A DNA stretch of 64,000 nt from Cohnella zeiphila. GTDB taxonomy: Bacteria > Bacillota > Bacilli > Paenibacillales > Paenibacillaceae. Under the pieces are notes generated by a model. The model had not been told where the DNA came from. It made no database searches and was given only the letters and a program-made list of their open reading frames with translations. The stretch lies in the NCBI RefSeq assembly GCF_014212055.1, contig NZ_JACJVO010000035.1, forward strand, positions 26,552 to 90,551, in the 5' to 3' direction. Positions 26,844 through 35,153 of the stretch are shown in pieces. The first letter of the stretch is position 1. Each line of letters starts with the position of its first letter. The translations under genes and the position numbers were made by a program.

Positions 26844-28853
26844 TCAATAGCCGATCATCGGGATGGATTGCGACTGCCTGGCGTAAGGCTCCGCCTCACC
26901 GTTCTTGACCTTGTAGAGGATCTTGGACGTTTCATAAGCCGCGGCCATCAGTTCGGGATAGGGCTGCATGCAGATGTCGACCATGCCGATCTGGTAATTC
27001 TCGCCGTCGTACCTTCCCAGGCAGAACTGATCGTTGTACTGGAACCAATGCGCGCCTACGCCGTAGGGATGGGCGGCTACCTTCTCCACGAAGTGCCGCC
27101 ACATCACGCCCCGTTCCTCCTGATTGACGACGCCCTTCAGGCCGGTGGCGGACAAACCCCGGTCGAGCGCTCCGCAATGGTATTCTCCCAGCAGAATCGG
27201 CAGATCGACGCCGGCGTTCTTGACAAAATCCATATCCCGGGTCGGATCGAAGTCGTAGCAGTTGATGGAGAATACGTCGAAATATTCCCAGCCCGCCATC
27301 ATGTCGAGATTGTACGCCTTGGACCACCTCAGACCCAGGTTCAAATGATTCGGATCCACGGATCTGCACGCGAGGGAAGGAATCTTGACATATTCGCGAA
27401 TCAGATGAGCCGAGTATTTCCGGATATCCGGCTGCGAGCCCGGATAGGCGGACGAGCAGTTTTCGATCGGCCGCTCCAGATCGGCGAAGCCGGCGAACCG
27501 GGATCCCCAGGCCCGATTCAAGGCTTCAATGGTTCCATAGGCGATCTTCAGAAACTGAATCAAACCGAGTCGGCAATACGTTTGCGCCGGATGGCGCAGA
27601 ACCTCGTCCGCGATGGCCAGCCCTTCCACAAAGTTGAACTCCGGCTCGTTCCGAAGGAAATAACCGATCAGCCACGCGTCGTTTTTCCATTCTTCAAGCG
27701 TCCGGGCGTACACTTCCGACTTTTCGCGGTATTCGGGCGACAGCACGTCGGGGAAATCTCTGAAAATCAAAGCGTTCGTGGTCGGAAAGCCCGGAAGCTC
27801 CCGCACGTAAGGCAGCTTGCTTCGGCCGTCGTTGACGCCCAGTCCCGGAAAATTCCCCTGGGAGTTTATCCCGCTCTTCATCAGGACGCGGTAGGAGATC
27901 TCCTCCCACTTCTCCCGCCATTTGTCGCCGTACACTCTTTTCAAATTCAGAGCCGTGAAGCTGATCGCTTTAAACCGGTCCAAAGGCATGTATGCGGCGC
28001 GGCGGATCGTCCCGCTGCTGTACAGCTCCTTGAATTCCGGGTCCTCCTCGTCCGGGAGCCAATCGCACACCGGCTCGAAGCTGTCCACCCGGCACCGGTC
28101 GCCCGGACGAGTTCCGCACGGGCCCAGGGAAAAATAGTCGCAGCCGTCCGGATCCGTCAGATGCCAACGCCCGTCCTCCGATTTGAAGGTGGAGAAGAAG
28201 CCCGTTCCCTCCTTCAGCTTCCGCCCGGCGTCGCCGCCCCACCGGTTCCATTCGGGAAACGGATATTCGGCCGCACCTTCATGGGCTTGCAGCGCCGCGC
28301 TTAATTCCTTCATCGAATGAATCTTGCCGGGCCATTCCTTCTCCTTCCATTGGCCGAACTCATCGACCATTTTCCGCTGGGGAAGCGGAAAATCCTCGGG
28401 CTTCTCATCCGTCAAATAAAAGTTTTCAAACCGCAGCTTCACATCGTGGAAGGCGCGCTCTATACCGAGCTCGAACCGATCGACCTCCCGAATGTCGGTG
28501 CGCTGGCCGTGAATGACCAACTTGAGCGTGCCTGGCGTGCGGTTCGTGAAGATCGTGCTGTTGTCCAGCCAATGAAGATCGAGACAGATCCTGGTCTTGA
28601 ATTTCGGCAGAAGGCCAAAGCGCATAAAGATCCGCTCCTTGACGGCTCCCGGCAAAAAACAGCGGAACATCATCGCGGCCGAATGCTCCTCCAGCACTTC
28701 GACGTCGCCGACAATAAAGCGCTTCCCGGAATGCTTGACTTCGTGCAGCGAGATTCCGCCGCCTTCGGCTCCCAACGCAACCTCGCAGCGATCGGCGCTT
28801 CGGTAGAGGAATACCGCATCCCTTGCGTCCGAACGTTCAAAATCGATCTTCAT
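26844..28853 (-). CDS. Agarase-like clan GH-A glycosidase (cytoplasmic)
   Basis: A 669-residue protein without signal peptide. The N-terminal 190 residues form a beta-rich domain. The rest looks like a TIM-barrel glycosidase: EGTGFFSTFKSEDGRWHLTD then PDGCDYFSLGPCG resembles the entry of agarase-type (GH50/GH86-like) enzymes. GYFLRNEPEF places a probable acid/base at Glu403, and ILLGEYHCGALDRG places a probable nucleophile at Glu557; the 154-residue gap is acceptable for clan GH-A. WKNDAWLIGYFLRNEP and FSINCYDFDPTRD are further barrel motifs. Lack of a signal suggests action on imported oligosaccharides. It has its own promoter, and its stop is 134 bp before the orphan gerC. The family assignment is tentative; the substrate is unknown. 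Confidence 0.75.
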   Translation of the reverse strand: MKIDFERSDARDAVFLYRSADRCEVALGAEGGGISLHEVKHSGKRFIVGDVEVLEEHSAAMMFRCFLPGAVKERIFMRFGLLPKFKTRICLDLHWLDNSTIFTNRTPGTLKLVIHGQRTDIREVDRFELGIERAFHDVKLRFENFYLTDEKPEDFPLPQRKMVDEFGQWKEKEWPGKIHSMKELSAALQAHEGAAEYPFPEWNRWGGDAGRKLKEGTGFFSTFKSEDGRWHLTDPDGCDYFSLGPCGTRPGDRCRVDSFEPVCDWLPDEEDPEFKELYSSGTIRRAAYMPLDRFKAISFTALNLKRVYGDKWREKWEEISYRVLMKSGINSQGNFPGLGVNDGRSKLPYVRELPGFPTTNALIFRDFPDVLSPEYREKSEVYARTLEEWKNDAWLIGYFLRNEPEFNFVEGLAIADEVLRHPAQTYCRLGLIQFLKIAYGTIEALNRAWGSRFAGFADLERPIENCSSAYPGSQPDIRKYSAHLIREYVKIPSLACRSVDPNHLNLGLRWSKAYNLDMMAGWEYFDVFSINCYDFDPTRDMDFVKNAGVDLPILLGEYHCGALDRGLSATGLKGVVNQEERGVMWRHFVEKVAAHPYGVGAHWFQYNDQFCLGRYDGENYQIGMVDICMQPYPELMAAAYETSKILYKVKNGEAEPYARQSQSIPMIGY

Positions 28854-28885
28854 TTTCTCATCTCCATTCGGAATCGGTTACCCTC

Positions 28886-28913
28886 ATCATAATCCAAACG
28901 TCCTTGAATTCAA
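28886..28913 (-). promoter_or_regulatory. Promoter of the agarase-like glycosidase gene
   Basis: On the minus strand, TTGAAT (28908-28913) and TATGAT (28886-28891) are separated by 16 bp, 33 bp before the start codon. The -35 lies inside a perfect palindrome TTGAATTCAA (28904-28913) that could be an operator. A GGAG ribosome binding site follows. Confidence 0.5.
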
Positions 28914-28943
28914 TGGAGATATCTACGAATGTATCGACGACCG

Positions 28944-28975
28944 CAAAAAAGGCTTCAGCCGCGAGAGCTGAAACC
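28944..28975 (-). terminator. Terminator of the regulator-kinase-secreted protein operon
   Basis: The stem GGCTTCAGC (28951-28959) with GCTGAAACC (28967-28975) has one mismatch and is followed by TTTTTT on the minus strand, about 20 bp beyond the stop codon of the secreted protein gene. Confidence 0.85.
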
Positions 28976-28995
28976 TTTGGTGCGATGAGACAGCG

Positions 28996-29799
28996 TTATT
29001 TGGCCAAAGCATCTTTCTCCGTCTTGACGGATTCCAGCGTTACCCCGTCCGTGCTGAAGATAGACCCGTCATCCGAGACATATTGGTATTCTTCCGTATC
29101 GCTGCTGAAGAGCTTGAAGGTGCCGGTGGAATCTTCATAAAGCTCTTCCTTGGCCGGAAGGCCGGTCTGCCGATCGACATACACGATGTTCTGCATATTG
29201 GCCAGCGTGTTGTCATCGATATAGGACTGATAGCTGTTCATGAGCTTGTTCAGAGTCTTCCCGTCGGGCGTTTGCCCGGTGCCGACGGAAGTCCAATAGT
29301 CGGCTTTGTAATTCTGCTTCACGCCGCTGAAGCCGAGCGTTTTTTTCTCCAGAATATCGAATGTGTGCGAATCATCCGTTCTCTTGACCCATTTTCCGCT
29401 GATGGGATCGCCGTTAGAATTACGTTGAATCACGACCATGTCGCTGCCGTTGAGGAAATAAGTGCTTCGATAGTCCAGAAGCTGATGATCGGCCGAATAA
29501 TCCTTTACATCCGTTCTGAAATTTTTCGTTTGCGGATCATACCAGTTTTCCAAAGTGAAGTTCTGGCTGCCGTCGGTTCTCGAATAAGTATCTTTGCTGT
29601 ACTCGATCGTCCCTTGGGCTTTGTCCGTTGCGACCGGCGCATCCGTCGGCGCAGACGCCGTCATGACCGTATTTTTCGGAATCGCGTCGCTTCCGTTTGC
29701 CGCGAATGCGGAGATAGTGCCGAAGCTGGCTACGACGAGCGCCGACGCCAGGACCGTTCCCGCTACTTTTTTGCTTTTGACTGCTTCGAGAAGTTTCAT
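28996..29799 (-). CDS. Secreted protein of unknown function, coupled to a histidine kinase
   Basis: A 267-residue exported protein. The signal peptide (about 1-34) ends near ISAFAANG. The mature part contains repeated strand patterns (TLENWYDPQTKNFRTDVKDY, FLNGSDMVVIQRNSNGDP, MQNIVYVDRQTGLPAKEELY) that resemble the open beta-sheet of LolA/MucB-like lipid- or signal-binding domains. That similarity is only in appearance. Its ATG overlaps the kinase stop codon (ATGA), so it is translationally coupled. It also appears to have its own promoter inside the kinase gene, with the same direct repeats found upstream of the operon. A role as signal-sensing or feedback partner of the kinase, or as the system's main output, is inferred. 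Confidence 0.8.
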   Translation of the reverse strand: MKLLEAVKSKKVAGTVLASALVVASFGTISAFAANGSDAIPKNTVMTASAPTDAPVATDKAQGTIEYSKDTYSRTDGSQNFTLENWYDPQTKNFRTDVKDYSADHQLLDYRSTYFLNGSDMVVIQRNSNGDPISGKWVKRTDDSHTFDILEKKTLGFSGVKQNYKADYWTSVGTGQTPDGKTLNKLMNSYQSYIDDNTLANMQNIVYVDRQTGLPAKEELYEDSTGTFKLFSSDTEEYQYVSDDGSIFSTDGVTLESVKTEKDALAK

Positions 29800-31340
29800 G
29801 TCTTTCCCTCCGGATTTGTGATTTGCGTTTGGAATGCGCAGTTCCTACTTGCACTTTCATTATAAGAACGCGATATTTCATAAGGATCGGCAAGTTGTAA
29901 ATTAGTTGTATCATCCGGCAAGAGGATCCGGACAATGGTTCCTTCGTTCAGGCGGCTCTGAATGTCGAGCTGCCCCTTATGCAGCCGGACGATCTCGGCG
30001 CAAATGGCCAACCCCAGTCCGGCGCCGCGATTCGGCTGCGTACGGGACCGCCCCGCGGTGAAGAACGGCTCGAACACCTTCGGGATATCTTCCTGCGGGA
30101 TCCCGATTCCCTCGTCTTGCACTTCGATGACATATCGGGAGTCCTCAGTCCGATAGCCGCGGAAAAAGATGCTGCTCCCGGCTTTCGAAGCTTTGATGGA
30201 ATTGTCGATCAGATTGGTGCAGAGGATTTGGAGCAAATCCTTTTCCATCGGAAGCTTCGCGGTTTCCACGGACATCATCAGCTCCGCCTGCGCCTTTTCC
30301 AGCTGCGGTCTCATCGTTAGCGCGATCTCTTCGAATACCGGCCCGATCTCCCCGACGGTCATGCGGGGCTGGCTGTTTTCAACGAGGATGAGGTCCATGA
30401 GCTTAAAAGCGAGGCTTTCCAGCCTTTTTCCTTCGCCGTAAATATAATGGAGGGATTTGTAAAACACTTCTTCCTTAAATGGCGTCGTTCTAAGAAAATC
30501 GGCGTAACCGATGATCGAAGTAAGCGGCGTCTTTAATTCATGCGTCAAGTAATGGATAAACCGCTGCCTGTTCCGGTCAGCCGTCTCCAAGGCCACGACT
30601 TTTTCCTCGATCGCCTCGGCCATGGCGTTGAAATTTTCCGACAGCAGGCCGATCTCGTCTTTCGACAGCACATTGACGCGATGCGAATACTGGCCCGAAG
30701 CGATCGTCTGAGCGGATCTGGTGAGCTGGCGGACGGAACGTGTCAGGAACCAGATCAGGCCGTACAAGCCGCCGGCCAGGACGACGGCGATGACGATGTT
30801 GATTTTGACAAAATTCCGGATCTGCGCTTGTTTATCCTCATAAATGCCCGTCAAATCCCGGATGTACGTGAGCTTGAAATCGCGCCCGCTCACAGCGAGT
30901 TCGCCGGAGACAAACAGAACGCTCCTGCGGCCGACGCTGCGAATGATGTATTTTCTGACGGCGGGTTTTTCATTATCCAGCTCCGGTCTCGGGCCGGCAA
31001 TCGTTTCGGAGAAGTTGGAAAATACCGTCTGATCGCGCTCGTTTCGGATTTCAATGGAGACATGGTCGGGGTCGAAGGATTTCAGATACTTGGAGGCGTT
31101 CCGGCTAAAAAAATCGTCGGCGTCTTCCTTTGAGGTGTTCAAAAGCTGGTTCAGGTTGTTGAAATACGACCAATCCGACTCCATCCGGGCGGATAAAACC
31201 TGCTGATCCGATAACCCTCTGTCGACCTCCCTGACCAGATTCTGATTGAAGTTATGCTCGATCAGGCAAAAGGAAGAGGCGTTGAACAGCACTTCGAACA
31301 AGAGGAAGGTGCCCCAGAACACTTTCTGCCAGAGCTTCAT
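29796..31340 (-). CDS. Sensor histidine kinase (HAMP, HisKA, HATPase)
   Basis: A 514-residue membrane kinase. The first membrane helix (about 7-25) and second (about 178-200) enclose an extracytoplasmic sensor domain of about 150 residues. Then come a HAMP linker (RSVRQLTRSAQTIASGQYSH), the dimerisation/phosphoacceptor helix with His267 in YLTHELKTPLTS, and an ATP-binding domain with NLIDNSIKAS, VQDEGIGIPQEDIPKVFEPF and the GAGLGLAICAEIVRLH lid. Its ATG overlaps the response regulator stop by four bases, and its stop overlaps the secreted protein start by four bases. The pair belongs to the OmpR/PhoB class. The signal is unknown. The last codons also contain regulatory DNA for the downstream gene. 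Confidence 0.93.
   Translation of the reverse strand: MKLWQKVFWGTFLLFEVLFNASSFCLIEHNFNQNLVREVDRGLSDQQVLSARMESDWSYFNNLNQLLNTSKEDADDFFSRNASKYLKSFDPDHVSIEIRNERDQTVFSNFSETIAGPRPELDNEKPAVRKYIIRSVGRRSVLFVSGELAVSGRDFKLTYIRDLTGIYEDKQAQIRNFVKINIVIAVVLAGGLYGLIWFLTRSVRQLTRSAQTIASGQYSHRVNVLSKDEIGLLSENFNAMAEAIEEKVVALETADRNRQRFIHYLTHELKTPLTSIIGYADFLRTTPFKEEVFYKSLHYIYGEGKRLESLAFKLMDLILVENSQPRMTVGEIGPVFEEIALTMRPQLEKAQAELMMSVETAKLPMEKDLLQILCTNLIDNSIKASKAGSSIFFRGYRTEDSRYVIEVQDEGIGIPQEDIPKVFEPFFTAGRSRTQPNRGAGLGLAICAEIVRLHKGQLDIQSRLNEGTIVRILLPDDTTNLQLADPYEISRSYNESASRNCAFQTQITNPEGKT
29859..29911 (-). promoter_or_regulatory. Internal promoter with OmpR-type direct repeats
   Basis: Within the 3' end of the kinase gene, the plus strand shows AAGTTGTAA (29892-29900) and TAGTTGTAT (29903-29911), an 11-bp-period direct repeat. 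A perfect TATAAT on the minus strand lies at 29859-29864, 27 bp downstream of the repeats and about 60 bp before the secreted protein start. The same repeats occur upstream of the response regulator gene at nearly the same distance from a -10. OmpR/PhoP-type regulators bind such repeats. Confidence 0.6.
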
Positions 31341-31996
31341 GGGAGAACCTCTAGCCGATAGCCGAATTTGTAGACCGTTTTAATAAGGTCTTCCCAGCCC
31401 AGTTTTCTCCGGATCTTCTGGATATGAATATCGACGGTCCTCGTCTCGCCGCCGTACTCGTAGCCCCAGACGAGCTCCAGAATTTTTTCCCGGGACAGGG
31501 CTTTGTTCCGGTTGCCCAGGAGAAGAAGGAGCAGCTCGTATTCCTTCATCGTCAGCTCGATGACGGCGCCGTCCCGCTTGACCGTGCGCTCCTCCAAATG
31601 AATCTCGAGGCCGCCGCAGGCGATCCGATCGCTCTTCCTGCCGTAACGGCGAAGCACCGCTTCGATTCGGGCCAGCAGCTCCATCGCTTCGAACGGCTTG
31701 ACGATATAATCGTCGGCCCCCATCTTCAATCCCTTTACCTTCTCGGCAAGCGCGTTTCGGGCCGTCAGGAAGATGACCGGCACTTCAATGCGCCGGAACC
31801 GTTCCATCAGCTCGTACCCTTCCATGTCGGGGAGCGAGATATCCAGCAAGATCAAATCGGGCGTAAACCCCGAGAGAACGCTTTGCGCGTCTTTGCCGCT
31901 ATAGGCCTGCCGGCATTCGTAGCCCGCCAATTCCAGATTCAGTTTGATCAGGTCGGAAATCGCCGGGTCGTCTTCGATGATGATCATTTTTTGCAT
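31337..31996 (-). CDS. OmpR/PhoB-family response regulator
   Basis: A 219-residue two-domain regulator. The receiver domain has the acidic pair ED9-D10, phosphoacceptor Asp52 (LLDISLPDMEGYEL), the Thr of FLTARNA and the Lys in VKGLKMG/IVKPF. The C-terminal winged helix (GNRKALSREKILELVWGYEY, TRTVDIHIQKIRRKLG, IKTVYKFGYRLE) is of the OmpR type. It is the first gene of a three-gene overlapping operon. Two direct repeats 70-88 bp upstream of its start, matched by a second set before the secreted protein gene, are its probable binding sites, implying autoregulation. Confidence 0.94.
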   Translation of the reverse strand: MQKMIIIEDDPAISDLIKLNLELAGYECRQAYSGKDAQSVLSGFTPDLILLDISLPDMEGYELMERFRRIEVPVIFLTARNALAEKVKGLKMGADDYIVKPFEAMELLARIEAVLRRYGRKSDRIACGGLEIHLEERTVKRDGAVIELTMKEYELLLLLLGNRNKALSREKILELVWGYEYGGETRTVDIHIQKIRRKLGWEDLIKTVYKFGYRLEVLP

Positions 31997-32030
31997 TCCG
32001 ATACCTCTCCGCTAATCTGTTCTTCTCTTT

Positions 32031-32084
32031 ATGATAGAGGAAAACGGCGCGCGAACCTATGTCCAAGTTGTAATTAAGTTGTAA
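32031..32084 (-). promoter_or_regulatory. Operon promoter with 11-bp-period direct repeats
   Basis: On the plus strand AAGTTGTAA occurs twice, at 32065-32073 and 32076-32084, an exact 9-bp repeat with 11-bp period (one helical turn). A TATCAT -10 on the minus strand lies at 32031-32036, 28 bp downstream of the repeats and 35 bp upstream of the start codon. This is the layout expected for activation by a dimeric OmpR-family regulator. Confidence 0.6.
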
Positions 32085-32100
32085 AATAACCCCACAAACT

Positions 32101-32131
32101 AAAAAAAAGAGAGGACAGCTCGTGTCCTCTC
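32101..32131 (-). terminator. Terminator of the SLH-domain protein gene
   Basis: A perfect 9-bp stem, GAGAGGACA (32109-32117) with TGTCCTCTC (32123-32131), is followed on the minus strand by eight T residues. Confidence 0.9.
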
Positions 32132-32150
32132 CCTATCGCTCCTGGAACGA

Positions 32151-33185
32151 TTACTTGCCCGAGCCTTCCGCAATCTCCTGCACGCGGTCCACCATGGCGT
32201 TCGCGTCTGCAAGCGTAACGCCGTCCTTCGGATGGAAGTTGCCTTCCGAGTCCAGTTCGACGATCTTAAGAGCAAGCGCCGTCTGAATGGCGCCTTGGTC
32301 CGGAAGATCGATGTCGTCGTTATCCTTGATCTCGACCGCGATCAGATTCAGCATCGGCAGCTTGCCGCCCGTTTGAAGCGTATGGATCAGCAGGTACGTG
32401 AACGATTCGCGGGTCACGACGGCATCCGGATCGATCTTGATCTGCAAATTCGCCTCTTCCCCGACAACGCCCTTGATCAGCTGTACGGCTTGTTCCATCG
32501 TGAGAGCCTCACTCTCGCTTCCTTGCTCAGGTACCGAGTGGGCTTGCAGATAACTCAAAGCGTTGCTGATCTCGACAGCCGCTTCCGCGCGGGTGATTTC
32601 CTTCTTCGGATTGAACATCCCGTTGGAATCCAACTTCGCCACGCCGTAGTTCAGAGCGCGCTGAATCGCTCCGGAGTAATCGGGCGTAACTTGGTCCCGG
32701 TCCTTGAAATCCGCTGCAACCGGCTTCACCATCGGAAGCTTGCCGGTCGCTTCGATCGCATGAATGAGCTGGTACGTGAAGGCTTCTCGCGTCATCTTCT
32801 CATTCGGTTTCAGATCGGCCGGCAGTTCCAGTCCGTTGACCGCGGCGACGATCATGGCGTCGGCATACCAGGCGGAATCGTTGGCATTCTTGAAGTAGTC
32901 GGACGCTTTGGGCTCCTTGAGAAATCGGACCAGATCCAGATTCAGGCCCAGCGCGCTGACGATCATCTGCGTGCTCTCCGCCTGGGTGACGGTTCGATTC
33001 GGAGCAAACAATTCCGCGGTAATTCCCTTGATCAGACCGCTGTCATACAGCGCCAGGATCTGGTCCTTGCCTTGCACGCTGTTCAGATCTTTAAAAGTGG
33101 CGGCGGAGGCGAAGCTCTGCCCGGCGATACTGAGCGCCAGGACAGCGGCTGCGGACAGCGTAACGATTTTGTATGGCTTTTTCAT
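32151..33185 (-). CDS. S-layer homology domain protein
   Basis: A 344-residue exported protein made mostly of S-layer homology modules, which anchor proteins to pyruvylated secondary cell-wall polymer. The start MKKPYKIVTL at 33185 has an AGAGGTGG site and is preferred over the Met 15 codons upstream. A signal peptide ends near SFASAATF. About three SLH-like units follow: FKDLNSVQGKDQILALYDSGLIKGITAELFAPNRTVTQAE at the start, then two units with FKDRDQVTPDYSGAIQRALN-type and IKDNDDIDLPDQGAIQTAL-type cores, each ending in an EITRAEA- or VTLADA-like segment. No effector domain is attached, so it is either a small wall protein or an adaptor. The gene is monocistronic. Confidence 0.88.
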   Translation of the reverse strand: MKKPYKIVTLSAAAVLALSIAGQSFASAATFKDLNSVQGKDQILALYDSGLIKGITAELFAPNRTVTQAESTQMIVSALGLNLDLVRFLKEPKASDYFKNANDSAWYADAMIVAAVNGLELPADLKPNEKMTREAFTYQLIHAIEATGKLPMVKPVAADFKDRDQVTPDYSGAIQRALNYGVAKLDSNGMFNPKKEITRAEAAVEISNALSYLQAHSVPEQGSESEALTMEQAVQLIKGVVGEEANLQIKIDPDAVVTRESFTYLLIHTLQTGGKLPMLNLIAVEIKDNDDIDLPDQGAIQTALALKIVELDSEGNFHPKDGVTLADANAMVDRVQEIAEGSGK

Positions 33186-33298
33186 AAAAATTCCACCTCT
33201 TGGAGTCGTGTTTGTCTTGCGTGCCATCATAGACGGCGACTCCGTAAAAAAGGTTTCTTCGTTTACTCAAATTTTACAATTTACTTTAAAAAGTAAAA

Positions 33299-33332
33299 TC
33301 AGTCCCGATGACCATAACGTCAAGGGGACTGA
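33299..33332 (-). terminator. Possible terminator of the sugar transporter operon
   Basis: TCAGTCCC (33299-33306) pairs perfectly with GGGACTGA (33325-33332) and is followed on the minus strand by TTTTAC. The loop is long (18 bases) and the T-run weak. A second inverted repeat, TTTACTT/AAGTAAA (33280-33297), lies just beyond it, upstream of the SLH gene. Confidence 0.45.
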
Positions 33333-33352
33333 CTTTGTCTAACATGAAGGGA

Positions 33353-34192
33353 TCATCCTTTATGCGCGCTGAAAGCCACGCCTTCGATGAAGCGTCTCTG
33401 GAAGAGGAAGAACAGAACGATCATCGGAATGACGGCCATGAACGCTCCCGCCATCAAGATCGGATAATTCGTGCTAAACATGGAGACGAGCGTAGCCAGC
33501 CCCGATGATAAAGTGAGCTTATCGGGCGAGCTATTGATGATAAGCGGCCATTGCAATTCGTTCCACGACCACAGCAGTTGAATGATGACGATCGCGACCA
33601 AAGCGGACTTCACCAAGGGCAGCATAATGTATCGGAACGTCTGAAACGGATTGCACCCGTCCAGAATCGCGGCTTCCTCGAGCTCTTTGGATATGCCGAT
33701 AAAAAATTGCCGCAGCATAAAAGTGGCGAACGGGCTGACCAGCGAGCAAATCCAGAGGGCCGTTACCGAATTGACCAAGCCCCATTTGCTCATAAGCAGG
33801 TATTGCGGCGTGTAGAAGACGGGATTCGGCACCATCATGACGGATATGATGAGGAAGAACAGAAGCGTTCTGCCCGGGAACCGGATTCGCGCGAACGCGT
33901 AAGCGGCCATCGAGCTGAACAGGACGGGGAACAGCGTCTTCATGAATGCCGCGAAGATCGTGTTCAGGTAATAATGCGTAAAGTCCGACTTCTCGAACGC
34001 TTTCGCGTAGCTGCTAAAATTCCAATGAGACGGAAAAATGACGACCGGAATCTGGGTGGCTTCGGTTACGGTTTTGAACGAGGTCAGGATCATCCAGACG
34101 AAGGGGACGATCATGACGACGGACGCCGCGATCAGCACCAGGTGAAGGATCCAGTTGGAATTGCGCCGGACGGTTTGACTGCGATTCGCCAT
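33353..34192 (-). CDS. Carbohydrate ABC transporter permease (MalG-like)
   Basis: A 279-residue permease with six predicted membrane helices. The EAA loop is seen as ELEEAAILDGCNPFQTFRYI followed by MLP. The first cytoplasmic residues are basic and the C-terminus ends QRRFIEGVAFSAHKG, the usual MalG-type tail. It is the last gene of the operon binding protein, MalF-like permease, MalG-like permease, starting 12 bp after the previous stop. No ATPase gene is nearby, so a shared MsmX-type ATPase is assumed. The sugar is unknown. Confidence 0.93.
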   Translation of the reverse strand: MANRSQTVRRNSNWILHLVLIAASVVMIVPFVWMILTSFKTVTEATQIPVVIFPSHWNFSSYAKAFEKSDFTHYYLNTIFAAFMKTLFPVLFSSMAAYAFARIRFPGRTLLFFLIISVMMVPNPVFYTPQYLLMSKWGLVNSVTALWICSLVSPFATFMLRQFFIGISKELEEAAILDGCNPFQTFRYIMLPLVKSALVAIVIIQLLWSWNELQWPLIINSSPDKLTLSSGLATLVSMFSTNYPILMAGAFMAVIPMIVLFFLFQRRFIEGVAFSAHKG

Positions 34193-34204
34193 ACTCTTCT
34201 CCCC

Positions 34205-35074
34205 TCAGTCGTAGTTGACCCATTTTTTCTGAAACGCAAACTGCAGGCCGGTCAAGACCAAATTGATGACGAGCAGCACGTCCACGATCGCCGCGCCGTA
34301 ATTTTGATCGTAGTAGACGAACGCATTTTGATAATACGCATAGACGAGCGAACGTACGGCGGGAAGCGCGACGTTCGTCTTGCCGATGAGCAAATAGATC
34401 GAGTCGAAAATTTGCGTGGCGCCGATCATGAGCACGACGGACGTAAAAAACAAGGTCGGCGTCAAGAGCGGCAAAGTGATATAGCGGAACTTGCGAAACC
34501 GGACGGCCCCGTCGATCTCGGCCGCCTCGTACAAGGCTCTCGGTATGCCCTGCAGGCCTGCAAGAATCAGCAGCATGTTAAAGCCGATGGCGCCCCACAC
34601 CCCGACGATCACGAGCGCGTACATCGCGAACTTCGCATCGGATATCCAGGCCACGTGAGTGCCGAGCACATAGTTGATCAGACCGTAGTCGCGGGCGAAC
34701 AGCACGACCCATACCATGGCGGCCGCGGCGGGCATCGTCACCTGGGGCAGAAAGAAGATGACCCGGTAGGCGGATAATCCGCGGATCTTGGCATTGAGCA
34801 GAACGGCGAAGAAAGTGGAAAGAACGAGCGTGAGCGGCACGAACAAAACCGTGTAATAAAGCGTATTCCGAAGGTTGCGCCAGAACTCATGATCCTTGAA
34901 CAGCTTTTCGTAGTTCGCAAAGCCGACCCAGTGGTTGACGAGTCCGAAATTCTCGGATTTCAGAAAGCTCAGATAGATCGAATAGACAGCCGGCCAACTC
35001 CAGAATAAGACCGTACCGAGCAAGGTAGGTGCAATCATAACATATGCCCATACATACCTGCTTCTCGAATTCAT
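34205..35074 (-). CDS. Carbohydrate ABC transporter permease (MalF-like)
   Basis: A 289-residue permease with six membrane helices and the EAA motif LYEAAEIDGAVRFRKFRYIT. The start MNSRSRYVWAYVM follows a GGGGAGG site. It lies 79 bp downstream of the binding protein gene, and that gap holds a long perfect hairpin. Together with the next permease it forms the channel of a sugar importer. Confidence 0.93.
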   Translation of the reverse strand: MNSRSRYVWAYVMIAPTLLGTVLFWSWPAVYSIYLSFLKSENFGLVNHWVGFANYEKLFKDHEFWRNLRNTLYYTVLFVPLTLVLSTFFAVLLNAKIRGLSAYRVIFFLPQVTMPAAAAMVWVVLFARDYGLINYVLGTHVAWISDAKFAMYALVIVGVWGAIGFNMLLILAGLQGIPRALYEAAEIDGAVRFRKFRYITLPLLTPTLFFTSVVLMIGATQIFDSIYLLIGKTNVALPAVRSLVYAYYQNAFVYYDQNYGAAIVDVLLVINLVLTGLQFAFQKKWVNYD

Positions 35075-35093
35075 GGCCTACCTCCCCTGATTC

Positions 35094-35127
35094 ATCGAAG
35101 GCATTCCGCTCCCGGAATGCCTTCGAT
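35094..35127 (-). repeat. 15-bp perfect hairpin between binding-protein and permease genes
   Basis: ATCGAAGGCATTCCG (35094-35108) pairs without mismatch with CGGAATGCCTTCGAT (35113-35127) around a 4-base loop. No T-run follows on the minus strand, so it is not a standard terminator. Such intercistronic hairpins after binding protein genes usually protect the upstream mRNA from 3' decay and lower permease expression relative to the binding protein. Confidence 0.75.
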
Positions 35128-35153
35128 TCCTTCCCATGACAGCCGCAACGGCC

